Made by a program: the position numbers and the translations under genes. A DNA stretch of 64,000 nucleotides from Elusimicrobiaceae bacterium (GTDB lineage Bacteria; Elusimicrobiota; Elusimicrobia; Elusimicrobiales; Elusimicrobiaceae): contig JAGCWX010000013.1 of NCBI GenBank assembly GCA_017961585.1, positions 1-64,000 of the forward strand, given 5' to 3'. Shown here piece by piece: positions 27,752-35,302 of this stretch. The number at the start of each line of letters is the position of its first letter. Position 1 is the first letter of the stretch. The notes beneath the pieces are model-generated. The model had not been told where the DNA came from and did not search any database. It saw only the letters and a program-made list of their open reading frames with translations.

Positions 27752-28831
27752 ATGCCCCCTACTAAAGTAATTGTTCTATATGGCGGTAAATCAACCGAGC
27801 ATGAAGTGTCCGTACATAGTGCGCAAACGGTTTGTCGTATGCTGGCCAGTCAACCGGAAAAGTATCAAATTTATCCTATTTTTATCAGCAAACAGGGCTA
27901 TTGGTTTTTGCAAGAAGAGTGTGGCCCGCAAACGCCTAAAGATTTGCCGGTAACCCCGGTGATTCGGCCGGATGCCTTGGTGCAAGCGTTGGACGGTTCC
28001 TTTTCTATTGGGGCAGATGTCGTGTTTCCGGTAGTACACGGTACTAATTGTGAAGATGGAACGCTGCAGGGATTCTTGGAAACGCTTAACGTCCCTTACG
28101 TGGGATGCGGGGTGTTGACCTCGGCCGTGGGAATGGATAAAGAATTGACCAAACTGTTGGCACGGGAAGCCGGGTTGCCGGTGATCCCGTATCAAAAAAT
28201 TTCCAAACATATTGCGTATGATAAAACTGCCTTGGAAAACTGGGTCAAAGACCGTTTGCCCGTATTTGTAAAACCCGTGCGGCTAGGTTCTTCCGTAGGA
28301 ATTACCAAAGTAACGCACGTGGAACAATTAGAACTCGCTTTGAAACAGGCCCTGCAATTTGACAGCGAAGCCCTGGTGGAACAGGGGATAGATCATGCCC
28401 GTGAAATTTTTTGTGCTGTATACGGAGACGAGGAAAAATTATACACCTCTGCCTGCGGGGAATTGCGCACCGTAGCGGGTGAATTTTTTGATTACAATGC
28501 CAAGTATGTGGTAGCAGGTGGGTGTGAAACACAAGTGCCTGCCCGTATCCCGCCGGAAACGGAAGAAGCTATGCGCCGTGATACCCACACGTTGTTCCGT
28601 CAGCTGCAAGGGCATGGGCTGGCCCGGGTAGATTTTTTGATGGATCCCAAAACGGGCGAGTATTACATGTCCGAAATCAATACGATCCCCGGCATGAGTG
28701 AAACCAGTTTGTTCCCGCAGCTTTTTGAGGCCAGCGGTGTAAATTATGCCCTGATTTTAGACCGGCTAATTGAAATCGCCCGGCAAGAGCATGCCCAAAA
28801 AGGACAGTTATCCTTATCCAGACAATTATGA
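27752..28831 (+). CDS. ddl: D-alanine--D-alanine ligase
   Basis: An ATP-grasp ligase making D-Ala-D-Ala for peptidoglycan. The 359-residue protein shows VLYGGKSTEHEVS at the N-terminus, VHGTNCEDGTLQGF (Cys where Gly is usual in HGxxGEDG), VKPVRLGSSVGITKV, and the metal-binding EINTIPGMSE. The active-site pattern is the Ddl rather than VanA type, judged by eye. It overlaps the next gene by 4 nt. Confidence 0.94.
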   Translation: MPPTKVIVLYGGKSTEHEVSVHSAQTVCRMLASQPEKYQIYPIFISKQGYWFLQEECGPQTPKDLPVTPVIRPDALVQALDGSFSIGADVVFPVVHGTNCEDGTLQGFLETLNVPYVGCGVLTSAVGMDKELTKLLAREAGLPVIPYQKISKHIAYDKTALENWVKDRLPVFVKPVRLGSSVGITKVTHVEQLELALKQALQFDSEALVEQGIDHAREIFCAVYGDEEKLYTSACGELRTVAGEFFDYNAKYVVAGGCETQVPARIPPETEEAMRRDTHTLFRQLQGHGLARVDFLMDPKTGEYYMSEINTIPGMSETSLFPQLFEASGVNYALILDRLIEIARQEHAQKGQLSLSRQL

Positions 28832-29262
28832 CGGTAATCAAACGGTTTTTGAGATATCCTTTTTTTGTGCAACTCCTAGTAGTGTTGTGCACGGTAGGAG
28901 CGGCCACCAACTTGGTACTTTTATTGCGGGATGTATTTTTTCAACAACCTATTTTGTGGCGGCTGCACGTGGGTTTTTTGATGCTTTATGTGGCACAGGT
29001 TTTGTTTGTTTTGATCCCCGAAAAATATGTTTGTTTGTTGACGGTTTTACAAGGGATTGTGGCCCTGATGACCACAGCGGATTTTATTTTTACCCCTTTG
29101 CTGCAAATAGCCGGGCTACTCTATCATGGATTTTTTAGCCCCACGCTGGAACAACTAAAAGTATACCAGTATGTCTTTATGTCGGCTGCGTTTACCTTGC
29201 AAATGGCCAGTGCGGCCTATTTGTGGGGATATCTGAAGTCTATTCAAACTCGTCCCCAATAA
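28828..29262 (+). CDS. Small integral membrane protein, unknown
   Basis: A 144-residue protein with four hydrophobic segments (about 12-32, 42-62, 65-95, 115-137). No family is recognised. It overlaps the ddl stop by 4 nt (ATGA), so it is translated together with ddl and may relate to the envelope; that is inference. Confidence 0.7.
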   Translation: MTVIKRFLRYPFFVQLLVVLCTVGAATNLVLLLRDVFFQQPILWRLHVGFLMLYVAQVLFVLIPEKYVCLLTVLQGIVALMTTADFIFTPLLQIAGLLYHGFFSPTLEQLKVYQYVFMSAAFTLQMASAAYLWGYLKSIQTRPQ

Positions 29263-29289
29263 GAAATACGTATTTGTTTGAAAAGAAAG

Positions 29290-29362
29290 TGCCCCGCATG
29301 GGATTCGAACCCGTATCACCGGTTCCGAAGACCGGTACTCTATCCAGTTGAGCTAACGGGGC
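29290..29362 (-). tRNA. tRNA-Arg (anticodon TCG)
   Basis: Minus-strand cloverleaf: acceptor GCCCCGT/GCGGGGC, anticodon stem CCGGT/ACCGG with loop CTTCGGA (anticodon TCG, reads CGA), T loop TTCGAAT, discriminator A. CCA is not encoded. Confidence 0.94.
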
Positions 29363-29410
29363 TCCCCCTTATTGTAGCAATTTCCGGGGGAGAAATGCAC
29401 ATTCTTTGAG

Positions 29411-29447
29411 TTGCAAAAAATAATTTAATTTTACTACAATGTCTCTA
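29411..29447 (+). promoter_or_regulatory. Promoter with predicted leaderless start, CpXC gene
   Basis: -35 TTGCAA (29411-29416), 18-bp spacer, -10 TACAAT (29435-29440), 6 nt, ATG at 29447. No Shine-Dalgarno sequence is present, so the transcript should begin at the start codon. Confidence 0.7.
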
Positions 29448-30091
29448 TGAGATCCCTTCAAAATGAAGCTGCTGCACAATGCCCCAACGGATGCGAGCCG
29501 TTTGACGTAACCTATTGGTCCTTGGTGCGGGCAGATCAAAATGATGATTTAAAAGCCGCTATTTTAGGCGGAGAACTGAACTTGGTGCGCTGCCCCGAGT
29601 GCGGACATTACTTTCACCACGACGGGGAAATTATCTATTTGGATGCCCCCGCGGAACTGTTGGTGTTTGTATTTTCGCCTAAAGATAAACAGCGCGCGGC
29701 CGAGTTGCAGCAAAAAATTTCGCACGATTATGAGATTATCAAAAATTCGCTTTTGAAGGATGCTCATTTGGATTATCCGCCGTTATGTGTATTTGGACTG
29801 GAAGAATTACAAAATGTATTGCGCCACGAGGAAAACTTGGTGGCTGAGTCCGAAGTAGTAGCGGCTAGTAGCGCGGCCGAAGGGTTTGAAGTGGCCCGCT
29901 TAAAACCTTCTTATGCACGCCAACATCATTTTCCTTTTTACATCCCGGCTCCAACCGCTTCCGCTCCCGCAGCTAACGACTATGCCGTGGCGGCAGCCCG
30001 CGTGCTTAAAAGCGGCTTAAACAGCGCACTTTTGTTGCAGTTTAAAGACGCTATGTCTGCGCCGGGGGCGCAACTTCCTATTTTATTATGA
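29447..30091 (+). CDS. CpXC-domain protein
   Basis: A 214-residue soluble protein. The N-terminal half carries paired Cys (CPNGCEP near residue 12 and CPECGHYFHHDGE near 50) that look like a zinc ribbon, the arrangement of the CpXC domain; the C-terminal half is poorly defined and Ala-rich. Function is unknown. It overlaps the next gene (tRNA nucleotidyltransferase) by 4 nt, so the two are co-translated. Confidence 0.75.
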   Translation: MRSLQNEAAAQCPNGCEPFDVTYWSLVRADQNDDLKAAILGGELNLVRCPECGHYFHHDGEIIYLDAPAELLVFVFSPKDKQRAAELQQKISHDYEIIKNSLLKDAHLDYPPLCVFGLEELQNVLRHEENLVAESEVVAASSAAEGFEVARLKPSYARQHHFPFYIPAPTASAPAANDYAVAAARVLKSGLNSALLLQFKDAMSAPGAQLPILL

Positions 30092-31200
30092 CTTGTTTAA
30101 TTCCACAAAAACATCACGATAGATTATTAACTATCGGCACCTATGCTCAGCGCTTGGGATTGAAAGCGTGGGTAGTGGGAGGTGCTGTTCGGGATTTTTA
30201 TCTTGGCCGAGATACACTGGATATGGATTTGATTTTTGATGGCAACCAAGAATCCGTAGCCGGTTTTTGTGTCAAACAATGGGGGGGAGAAAAACGTAAA
30301 TTTTCCAAATTCGCTACGTTTAAGGTAACGCTCAAAGATGGTTTTAAGTTGGATTTAGCTCGTCTGCGTAGTGAAGTGTACCCTTACCCAGGATCTCTGC
30401 CGCAAGTTAGTTTTACTAAAGATATTAAACAGGACCTTTTCCGCCGAGATTTTACCGCTAATGCCTGGGCCCTTTCCATTTTGCCGGATACGTTCGGAAA
30501 AAGCGTTGATCCATATGGTGCCCGCAAAGATATTGACAAAGGATTCTTGCGAGTATTACACGAGAAAAGTTTTATTGATGATCCAACCCGCATGTACCGT
30601 GGGATTCGCTTTGCCGGACGTTTTGGTTGGCGCGCGGCCCCCAAAACCAAACAACTATTTTTGGAAGCCGTAAAAGAAGAAGCCCCATTGTTGGTTTCAC
30701 GCGAACGCTTTTGCCAGGAATTTTTAAAAATTTTGGCCGAAGAAAAATTGAAAGCCGTGTTTGATTATCTCATTGAGTATGATCTGCTTAAATTTGCTTG
30801 GCCTAGTTTGAAGTGGACAGATGCTTTACTCCAGGTAAATACAGTAGAGGAACGTCTGGGAGTGCTTGTATGCTCTCTAAAGGAGAACGGCGAAGAATTT
30901 TTAAGTAGTTTGTGTGTAGCGCATGAACTGTCACAAGCGATTATGGGAGCATGGAAAGTAGAACAACAACGTTTAAGCCCGCTTGCCGCGTTGACCAATT
31001 TCCAATATACGGTTTTGCGTGCTGTTTTGCCGGATTTACCGCAGCCAGCTTTGCAACCCAGTGTGTTGCGTGGTCAAGATTTAAAGGACTTGGGGGTATA
31101 TGGCCGAAATATTTCTTCGCTTTTAGACAAAGTACGCGAGGCCCAGTGGAAAGGGAAAATTTCCACGCGCGAAGAAGCCCTTAAATTCATTGGAAAATAA
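30088..31200 (+). CDS. CCA-adding enzyme / poly(A) polymerase family (class II)
   Basis: A nucleotidyltransferase that repairs tRNA 3' ends or adds poly(A). The 370-residue protein shows the catalytic VVGGAVRDFYLGRDTLDMDL near residue 28 (Asp pair), the RRDFTANAWALS block, and DPTRMYRGIRFAGRF near 165. Length and motifs fit either the CCA- or A-adding subtype; these cannot be told apart by eye. Two of the three tRNA genes in the window lack encoded CCA, so a CCA-adding activity is required in this organism. Confidence 0.9.
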   Translation: MTCLIPQKHHDRLLTIGTYAQRLGLKAWVVGGAVRDFYLGRDTLDMDLIFDGNQESVAGFCVKQWGGEKRKFSKFATFKVTLKDGFKLDLARLRSEVYPYPGSLPQVSFTKDIKQDLFRRDFTANAWALSILPDTFGKSVDPYGARKDIDKGFLRVLHEKSFIDDPTRMYRGIRFAGRFGWRAAPKTKQLFLEAVKEEAPLLVSRERFCQEFLKILAEEKLKAVFDYLIEYDLLKFAWPSLKWTDALLQVNTVEERLGVLVCSLKENGEEFLSSLCVAHELSQAIMGAWKVEQQRLSPLAALTNFQYTVLRAVLPDLPQPALQPSVLRGQDLKDLGVYGRNISSLLDKVREAQWKGKISTREEALKFIGK

Positions 31201-31206
31201 TGGTAT

Positions 31207-31241
31207 AAAAACTCCCCCAAGAAACCTTGGGGGAAGTTTTT
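31207..31241 (+). terminator. Terminator after the nucleotidyltransferase
   Basis: A stem of CCCCCAAG/CTTGGGGG with an AAAC loop, extended by flanking A and T runs. It ends in TTTTT. Confidence 0.85.
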
Positions 31242-31392
31242 CGGTCCATACCGAATTTGCATTAGTTGGCACTAATCAAATTGATTTAAATATAGTATAA
31301 CTAGTTTAAACTAAAATTTCAAGTCCTTTTTTGAAAATTTGAAAAAAATGCTGCGTATAGAGGGGGAAACCTGGTGCGCGGTTATTAAAATA

Positions 31393-31401
31393 TGCTACAA
31401 T
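31393..31401 (+). promoter_or_regulatory. Extended -10 promoter of yebC
   Basis: TGCTACAAT (TGn plus TACAAT) lies 35 nt before the ATG with AAGGAGA between. Upstream (31261-31313) are two inverted repeats, ATTAGT-TGGC-ACTAAT and TAGTTTAAACTA, of unknown role. Confidence 0.65.
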
Positions 31402-31436
31402 AGAAATAACTAATTTTATAAACCAAGGAGATCCCT

Positions 31437-32198
31437 ATGGGTGGACATTCACACTGGGCCGGTATTAAGCACAAAAAGGCCCTCGTAGACGCCAAAAAAG
31501 GCAAAGTATTTACTAAAATTTTACGCGAAATTACCATCGCCGCTAAAATGAGCGGTGGCAACCCGGACCAAAACCCACGTCTTCGTAAAGCGGTGGACGA
31601 TGCCCGTGCGGCAAACATGCCTTCTGACAACGTCAAACGCGCAATCATGAAAGGTACCGGCCAATTGCCCGGTGTTTCCTATGAAGAAATTACCTATGAA
31701 GGGTACGGCCCCGGTTCTGTAGCAATTATTGTAGAATGCACAACGGACAATAAAAACCGTACGTTCTCGGAAATTCGCAAAATTTTCACCAGCCACGGCG
31801 GTTCTATTGGGACGGCGGGCTGCGTGTCTTACATGTTCAAAAGCAAAGGCATGGTCATTGTGAAGAAAGAAGATATTTCCGAAGATGATTTGATGAACTT
31901 GGCGTTAGAGGCCGGTGCAGAAGATGTGCGCACTTCGGGTGATGTGTATGAAGTAATTACCAACCCGGATATGGCCGAATTGGACGCGGTGAAAAAAGCC
32001 ATTGAGGCCAAAGGCATTACGCCTGTGTCTGCCGATTTGACCATGATCCCGGATACGAACGTATCTATTTCGGATGAACACACCGCGGAAACTTTGATGA
32101 AAATGTTGGAAGCGTTAGATGATCACGACGATACCAAAAACGTCTATGACAATTCCGACATTCCCGAAGAAGTAGCCGCTAAATTAGAAGCTGAGTAA
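31437..32198 (+). CDS. yebC: YebC/PmpR family regulator
   Basis: A 253-residue member of the YebC family, DNA-binding or translation-related proteins conserved in bacteria; in several species the gene precedes ruvC, as here. Visible blocks are MGGHSHWAGIKHKKALVDAK at the start and GSIGTAGCVSYMF near residue 122. It ends 8 nt before ruvC. Confidence 0.93.
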   Translation: MGGHSHWAGIKHKKALVDAKKGKVFTKILREITIAAKMSGGNPDQNPRLRKAVDDARAANMPSDNVKRAIMKGTGQLPGVSYEEITYEGYGPGSVAIIVECTTDNKNRTFSEIRKIFTSHGGSIGTAGCVSYMFKSKGMVIVKKEDISEDDLMNLALEAGAEDVRTSGDVYEVITNPDMAELDAVKKAIEAKGITPVSADLTMIPDTNVSISDEHTAETLMKMLEALDDHDDTKNVYDNSDIPEEVAAKLEAE

Positions 32199-32206
32199 GA
32201 GGTGTT

Positions 32207-32773
32207 GTGAGCACTAAAACGACTACCGTTTTAGGCATAGACCCCGGTTTAGATAGAACGGGATGGGCCGTCTTAACACGAGATGCCCGTTCCGTTCTTT
32301 CGCTTGTAGCGTGCGGGTTGATCCATACCGAGGCAGGGCAGGAACTACCCAAACGCTTGGATTTTGTCTATCAGCAAACGCAAAAAATCTTGCAGGAATA
32401 TCAGCCGGACCAAGTGGCTATGGAGCAGAACTATTTTCTCAAGCGTGCGCAAACCATGGCCAATACGGTAATGACCCGCGGTGTGATTTTGCTGGCGTGT
32501 GAGCAAGCCCAAAAACCCATCACGTTTTATTCTCCAAAGCGCGTTAAAATGATTATTTGCGGCAGTGGCGCGGCCGATAAAAAACAAGTGCAGCGTATGG
32601 TGCAACTGACGCTCAACTTAGATAAAGTCATCAACCCCGATGATACGGCCGATGCTGCCGCCATTGGAATCTGCCATTTAAAAACCGCACCTTTGAGTAA
32701 TATGCTTAACATAAAGGCCGCTTTTTTAGAAAAACTAAAAGCGGCCCGTGAACAACAAGTGGAAAAGAAATAA
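32207..32773 (+). CDS. ruvC: Holliday junction resolvase RuvC
   Basis: An endonuclease that cuts Holliday junctions. The 188-residue protein has the catalytic acidic residues: Asp in GIDPGLDRTGW near residue 11, Glu in AMEQNYFLKRA, and the Asp pair in NPDDTADAAAIG. The start is GTG after GAGG. ruvA and ruvB are not in the window. Confidence 0.93.
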   Translation: MSTKTTTVLGIDPGLDRTGWAVLTRDARSVLSLVACGLIHTEAGQELPKRLDFVYQQTQKILQEYQPDQVAMEQNYFLKRAQTMANTVMTRGVILLACEQAQKPITFYSPKRVKMIICGSGAADKKQVQRMVQLTLNLDKVINPDDTADAAAIGICHLKTAPLSNMLNIKAAFLEKLKAAREQQVEKK

Positions 32774-32795
32774 TGTTAGGTTTCAAAATTTGTTT

Positions 32796-33287
32796 TTAAT
32801 ATTCTCCTTCTATGTGTGCCCAACCTTGAGATGTCAAACTTTCGCAAATGTATTCCCCCATGCTGGTGTATAAGTCCCAGCATTCTCTTGTCCAATTGCT
32901 ATTGCCTTTTGGGTGAGAAACCTTGAAAGAGTAGTTTGTGTTCACTACTTCGATGGAACAACCGTTTGAATGACAACCGGCATAATACGTAAAATTTTGT
33001 GTAACGATGGCCCCATCATTATCAATATCGCCGGGTATTTCCACATTGGCCACATTTGGATAGTAAATGTAGTCTGCTTCCGCATTGGATTTTGCATAAC
33101 CATTTTCCAGCACATACAAATCCAGTTGTTTTTCCATGGTGCTGATATTGAGTAATGCCTCACTTAGTCGGCTTTTTTCCACGGCTTTTTGGTACTGTGG
33201 CAACGCCACCGCTGCCAAAATACCGATGATAAGAACAACGACTAATAATTCTATTAGCGTGAAACCTGCTTTTATTTTTTTGTTCAT
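32796..33287 (-). CDS. Type IV pilin-like protein (intact)
   Basis: A 163-residue prepilin with a short basic leader and the class III cleavage site: MNKKIKAGF, cut before F, with Glu5 in TLIELLVVV, then ILAAVALPQYQKAVEKSR. The globular part has Cys pairs (AGCHSNGCS, REC..YICES) likely to form disulfides. The ATG at 33287 is chosen because AAGGAGA precedes it; an ATG 18 codons upstream lacks one and would spoil the leader peptide. It is transcribed from a promoter near 33510 through a long structured leader. Its intact sequence allows reconstruction of the broken homologue at 6093. Confidence 0.92.
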   Translation of the reverse strand: MNKKIKAGFTLIELLVVVLIIGILAAVALPQYQKAVEKSRLSEALLNISTMEKQLDLYVLENGYAKSNAEADYIYYPNVANVEIPGDIDNDGAIVTQNFTYYAGCHSNGCSIEVVNTNYSFKVSHPKGNSNWTRECWDLYTSMGEYICESLTSQGWAHIEGEY

Positions 33288-33500
33288 GTTTTCTCCTTTT
33301 GCCGGAGTGCAAAAAAAGCGACGAACTATCGCATAAGCCATTTCCGTAACCCGTGCAATAATCGCCGCCTGCCTACCCCTTACGGGGCAGGCATAAAAGC
33401 AGACGATTATTTGATGGACGGAAATGTGCTTGGCCGTTGGGCTTTGCGCTGTGTAGGCTTTCCCTGCACTTCCAACAAATAATCTGTAATTTTTTACTAC
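33288..33500 (-). promoter_or_regulatory. Long structured 5' leader of the pilin mRNA
   Basis: About 213 nt from the predicted start to the ATG. On the minus strand three nested stems are evident: CATTTCCGT with ACGGAAATG (9 bp), AATAATCG with CGATTATT (8 bp), and GCCTGCCCC with GGGGTAGGC (9 bp with one G-U) around a GTAA loop. Upstream is a GTGC/GCAC-closed element with two AAAGCC blocks. Some words recall the c-di-GMP-I riboswitch core (GCGCAAAGCC) but the required tetraloop hairpin is missing. It could be a novel riboswitch or a small RNA. Confidence 0.6.
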
Positions 33501-33506
33501 CCTTTT

Positions 33507-33536
33507 ATTTTAACATAATTTCCCCTGAAATTGCAG
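33507..33536 (-). promoter_or_regulatory. Promoter of the pilin leader
   Basis: On the minus strand: -35 CTGCAA (33536-33531), 18-bp spacer, extended -10 TGTTAAAAT (33515-33507). The start would be near 33500. Confidence 0.55.
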
Positions 33537-33582
33537 GGTCTCGCGCGCGTACGAAAAAATCTTCGCTAAAACCCTGTAAAAT

Positions 33583-33598
33583 TGCTACAATACTAATA
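33583..33598 (+). promoter_or_regulatory. Extended -10 promoter with predicted leaderless start, M50 protease
   Basis: TGCTACAAT (33583-33591) ends 6 nt before the ATG at 33598, with TTCGCT at 33562-33567 as a weak -35 (18-bp spacer). No Shine-Dalgarno sequence is present. Confidence 0.65.
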
Positions 33599-34236
33599 TG
33601 GGAATTATTGTTTTATTACCGGTATTGTTTTTGTCTATTATCTTGCATGAATTTGCCCACGGATATGTGGCATACCGCATGGGGGACGATACCGCTTATT
33701 ACAGCGGGCGCTTGACGCTCAACCCGATTGCGCACGTGGATATCGTAGGTACGCTAGTTGTGCCGGCGGTATGCTGGTTGTTTGGTTGGCCCCTGTTTGG
33801 GTGGGCCAAGCCCGTGCCCATTAACCCCCGGCGTTTCCCTTCGCCACGCAAAGATATGGGCAAAGTGGCTTTTGCCGGCCCGGCGATCAACCTCATTTTA
33901 GCTACTATCTGTGCAGGAATTTTGAAGATAGTGATCCTATCCCAAGGGCATTTGGGGGCACAGCTGGCGGCCACCTTGGTGTATATTTTGAAATACGGAC
34001 TGCTGATTAACGTGTTTTTGGCTATTTTTAATTTAATCCCCATTCCGCCGCTAGACGGTGGGCGCGTAGTAACGGCGTTGCTGCCGCTTGAGGCCGCTAT
34101 GAAGTATGACTTGTTTGTAGGCCGCTACGGGATGTGGATTGTGTTTGCACTTGTTTTGACCGGGGTGGTAAAATATCTTCTTTTTCCACCCGCAATTTTT
34201 ATAGTGAGCGTGCTTGCTAAAATTTTTGGTTTATAG
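33598..34236 (+). CDS. Site-2 protease family membrane metalloprotease (M50)
   Basis: A 212-residue polytopic membrane protease. The zinc motif HEFAH lies in the first helix (LHEFAHGYVAYRMGD near residue 16) and the third ligand in NLIPIPPLDGGR near 145. The short form without PDZ domain resembles the YwhC/Rv-type branch. Family members cut substrates inside the membrane, but the target here is unknown. It heads a run with trpS, scpA, scpB and glgA. Confidence 0.92.
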   Translation: MGIIVLLPVLFLSIILHEFAHGYVAYRMGDDTAYYSGRLTLNPIAHVDIVGTLVVPAVCWLFGWPLFGWAKPVPINPRRFPSPRKDMGKVAFAGPAINLILATICAGILKIVILSQGHLGAQLAATLVYILKYGLLINVFLAIFNLIPIPPLDGGRVVTALLPLEAAMKYDLFVGRYGMWIVFALVLTGVVKYLLFPPAIFIVSVLAKIFGL

Positions 34237-34244
34237 AGGTTTTT

Positions 34245-35300
34245 ATGGCAGAAAATAAAATTGTACTTTCGGGCATGCGCCCTACCGGTAAACTCCATTT
34301 GGGTAATTTTCACGGAGCCCTTAAAAATTGGGTAGCCCTGCAAGATAGATATAATTGCTATTTCTTTGTGGCGGATTTGCACTCGCTCACGACGGCCTAT
34401 CAACATACCGAGAATTTGGCCCAAAACAGCGAGGATATGCTTATTGACTGGCTGACCGCCGGGCTGGACCCGAAAAAATGTACCATTTTTATTCAAAGTG
34501 ATATCCCGCAAGTCAGCGAACTCAATACGTTGCTGGGCATGATTACCCCCTTGGGGTGGCTGCTGCGTAACCCGACGTACAAAGAACAAATTCAAGAACT
34601 TTTAAAACAAAAATACGCCGGGCAATTAGATGAAAAAACCTTGGGCGAAAAAGTGGCCTCTATTGCGGCGGATGATGACATCTCTTGCTTTGGATTTTTG
34701 GGGTACCCCGTGCTGATGGCAACGGATATCCTCATTCAACAAGCCAGCTACGTGCCGGTGGGTAAAGACCAAACCGCCCACTTGGAAATTGCGCGCGATT
34801 TATCGCGCCGGTTTGCCGAAATTTACGGCGAGCAAGTATTTACCGAGCCGCAACCGCTCTATACTACCGTGGCACGCGTGCCGGGGTTAGATGGGCGCAA
34901 AATGTCCAAATCGTACAATAACTCTATTTTCCTGGGGGAAGACATTGACAGCGTGCGCAAGAAAGTAATGTCCATGTTTACCGACCCCAATAAAAAAGCC
35001 AAGGACGATCCTGCCGACCCCGAAGGATGTGTGGCGTTTGCGTTCCATAAAATTTACAATCCCAACGCCGCCACGCGTTGCGAAGAATGTAAGGCCGGTG
35101 CCTTGGGATGCGTAGCGTGCAAGAAAGAGCTTTTTGCCTTGATGGAGCCGGAACTGACGGCCTTTAATGCGCGGCGCAAAACCTTTGAACAAGACAAAGC
35201 ACAGCTGGCCCAAATTGTGGCACAAGGGAAAGAAAAAGCCCGTGCTAACGCAGCTTGCACATTAGAAAAAGTTAAAAAAGTCATGCGGATTATTAAATAA
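34245..35300 (+). CDS. trpS: Tryptophanyl-tRNA synthetase, with Cys cluster
   Basis: A class I synthetase of 351 residues with the HIGH-like GKLHLGNFHG near residue 14 and GRKMSKSYNN near 217. Near 268-283 it has C-x2-C-x6-C-x2-C (CEECKAGALGCVACKKE). The C-x6-C-x2-C part matches the [4Fe-4S]-binding segment described for Thermotoga TrpRS, so a cluster or zinc is likely. AGAGG lies 9 nt before the ATG. Confidence 0.95.
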   Translation: MAENKIVLSGMRPTGKLHLGNFHGALKNWVALQDRYNCYFFVADLHSLTTAYQHTENLAQNSEDMLIDWLTAGLDPKKCTIFIQSDIPQVSELNTLLGMITPLGWLLRNPTYKEQIQELLKQKYAGQLDEKTLGEKVASIAADDDISCFGFLGYPVLMATDILIQQASYVPVGKDQTAHLEIARDLSRRFAEIYGEQVFTEPQPLYTTVARVPGLDGRKMSKSYNNSIFLGEDIDSVRKKVMSMFTDPNKKAKDDPADPEGCVAFAFHKIYNPNAATRCEECKAGALGCVACKKELFALMEPELTAFNARRKTFEQDKAQLAQIVAQGKEKARANAACTLEKVKKVMRIIK

Positions 35301-35302
35301 TT

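Larger units (their letters stand above)
33288..33597. other. 310-nt divergent intergenic region
   Basis: It holds the pilin leader and promoter (minus strand) and the promoter of the M50 protease (plus strand). The inverted repeats could also fold on the plus strand, so the strand of any stable RNA is not certain. Confidence 0.7.

Noticed and set aside
27752-28831. VanA-type D-Ala-D-Lac ligase
   Set aside because: The motifs around GSSVGITKV and the GLPVIPY segment fit Ddl better, and no van genes are near.
33288-33500. c-di-GMP-I riboswitch call for the pilin leader
   Set aside because: Similar words are present but the P1b tetraloop hairpin between the two conserved blocks is absent, so the class is not claimed.
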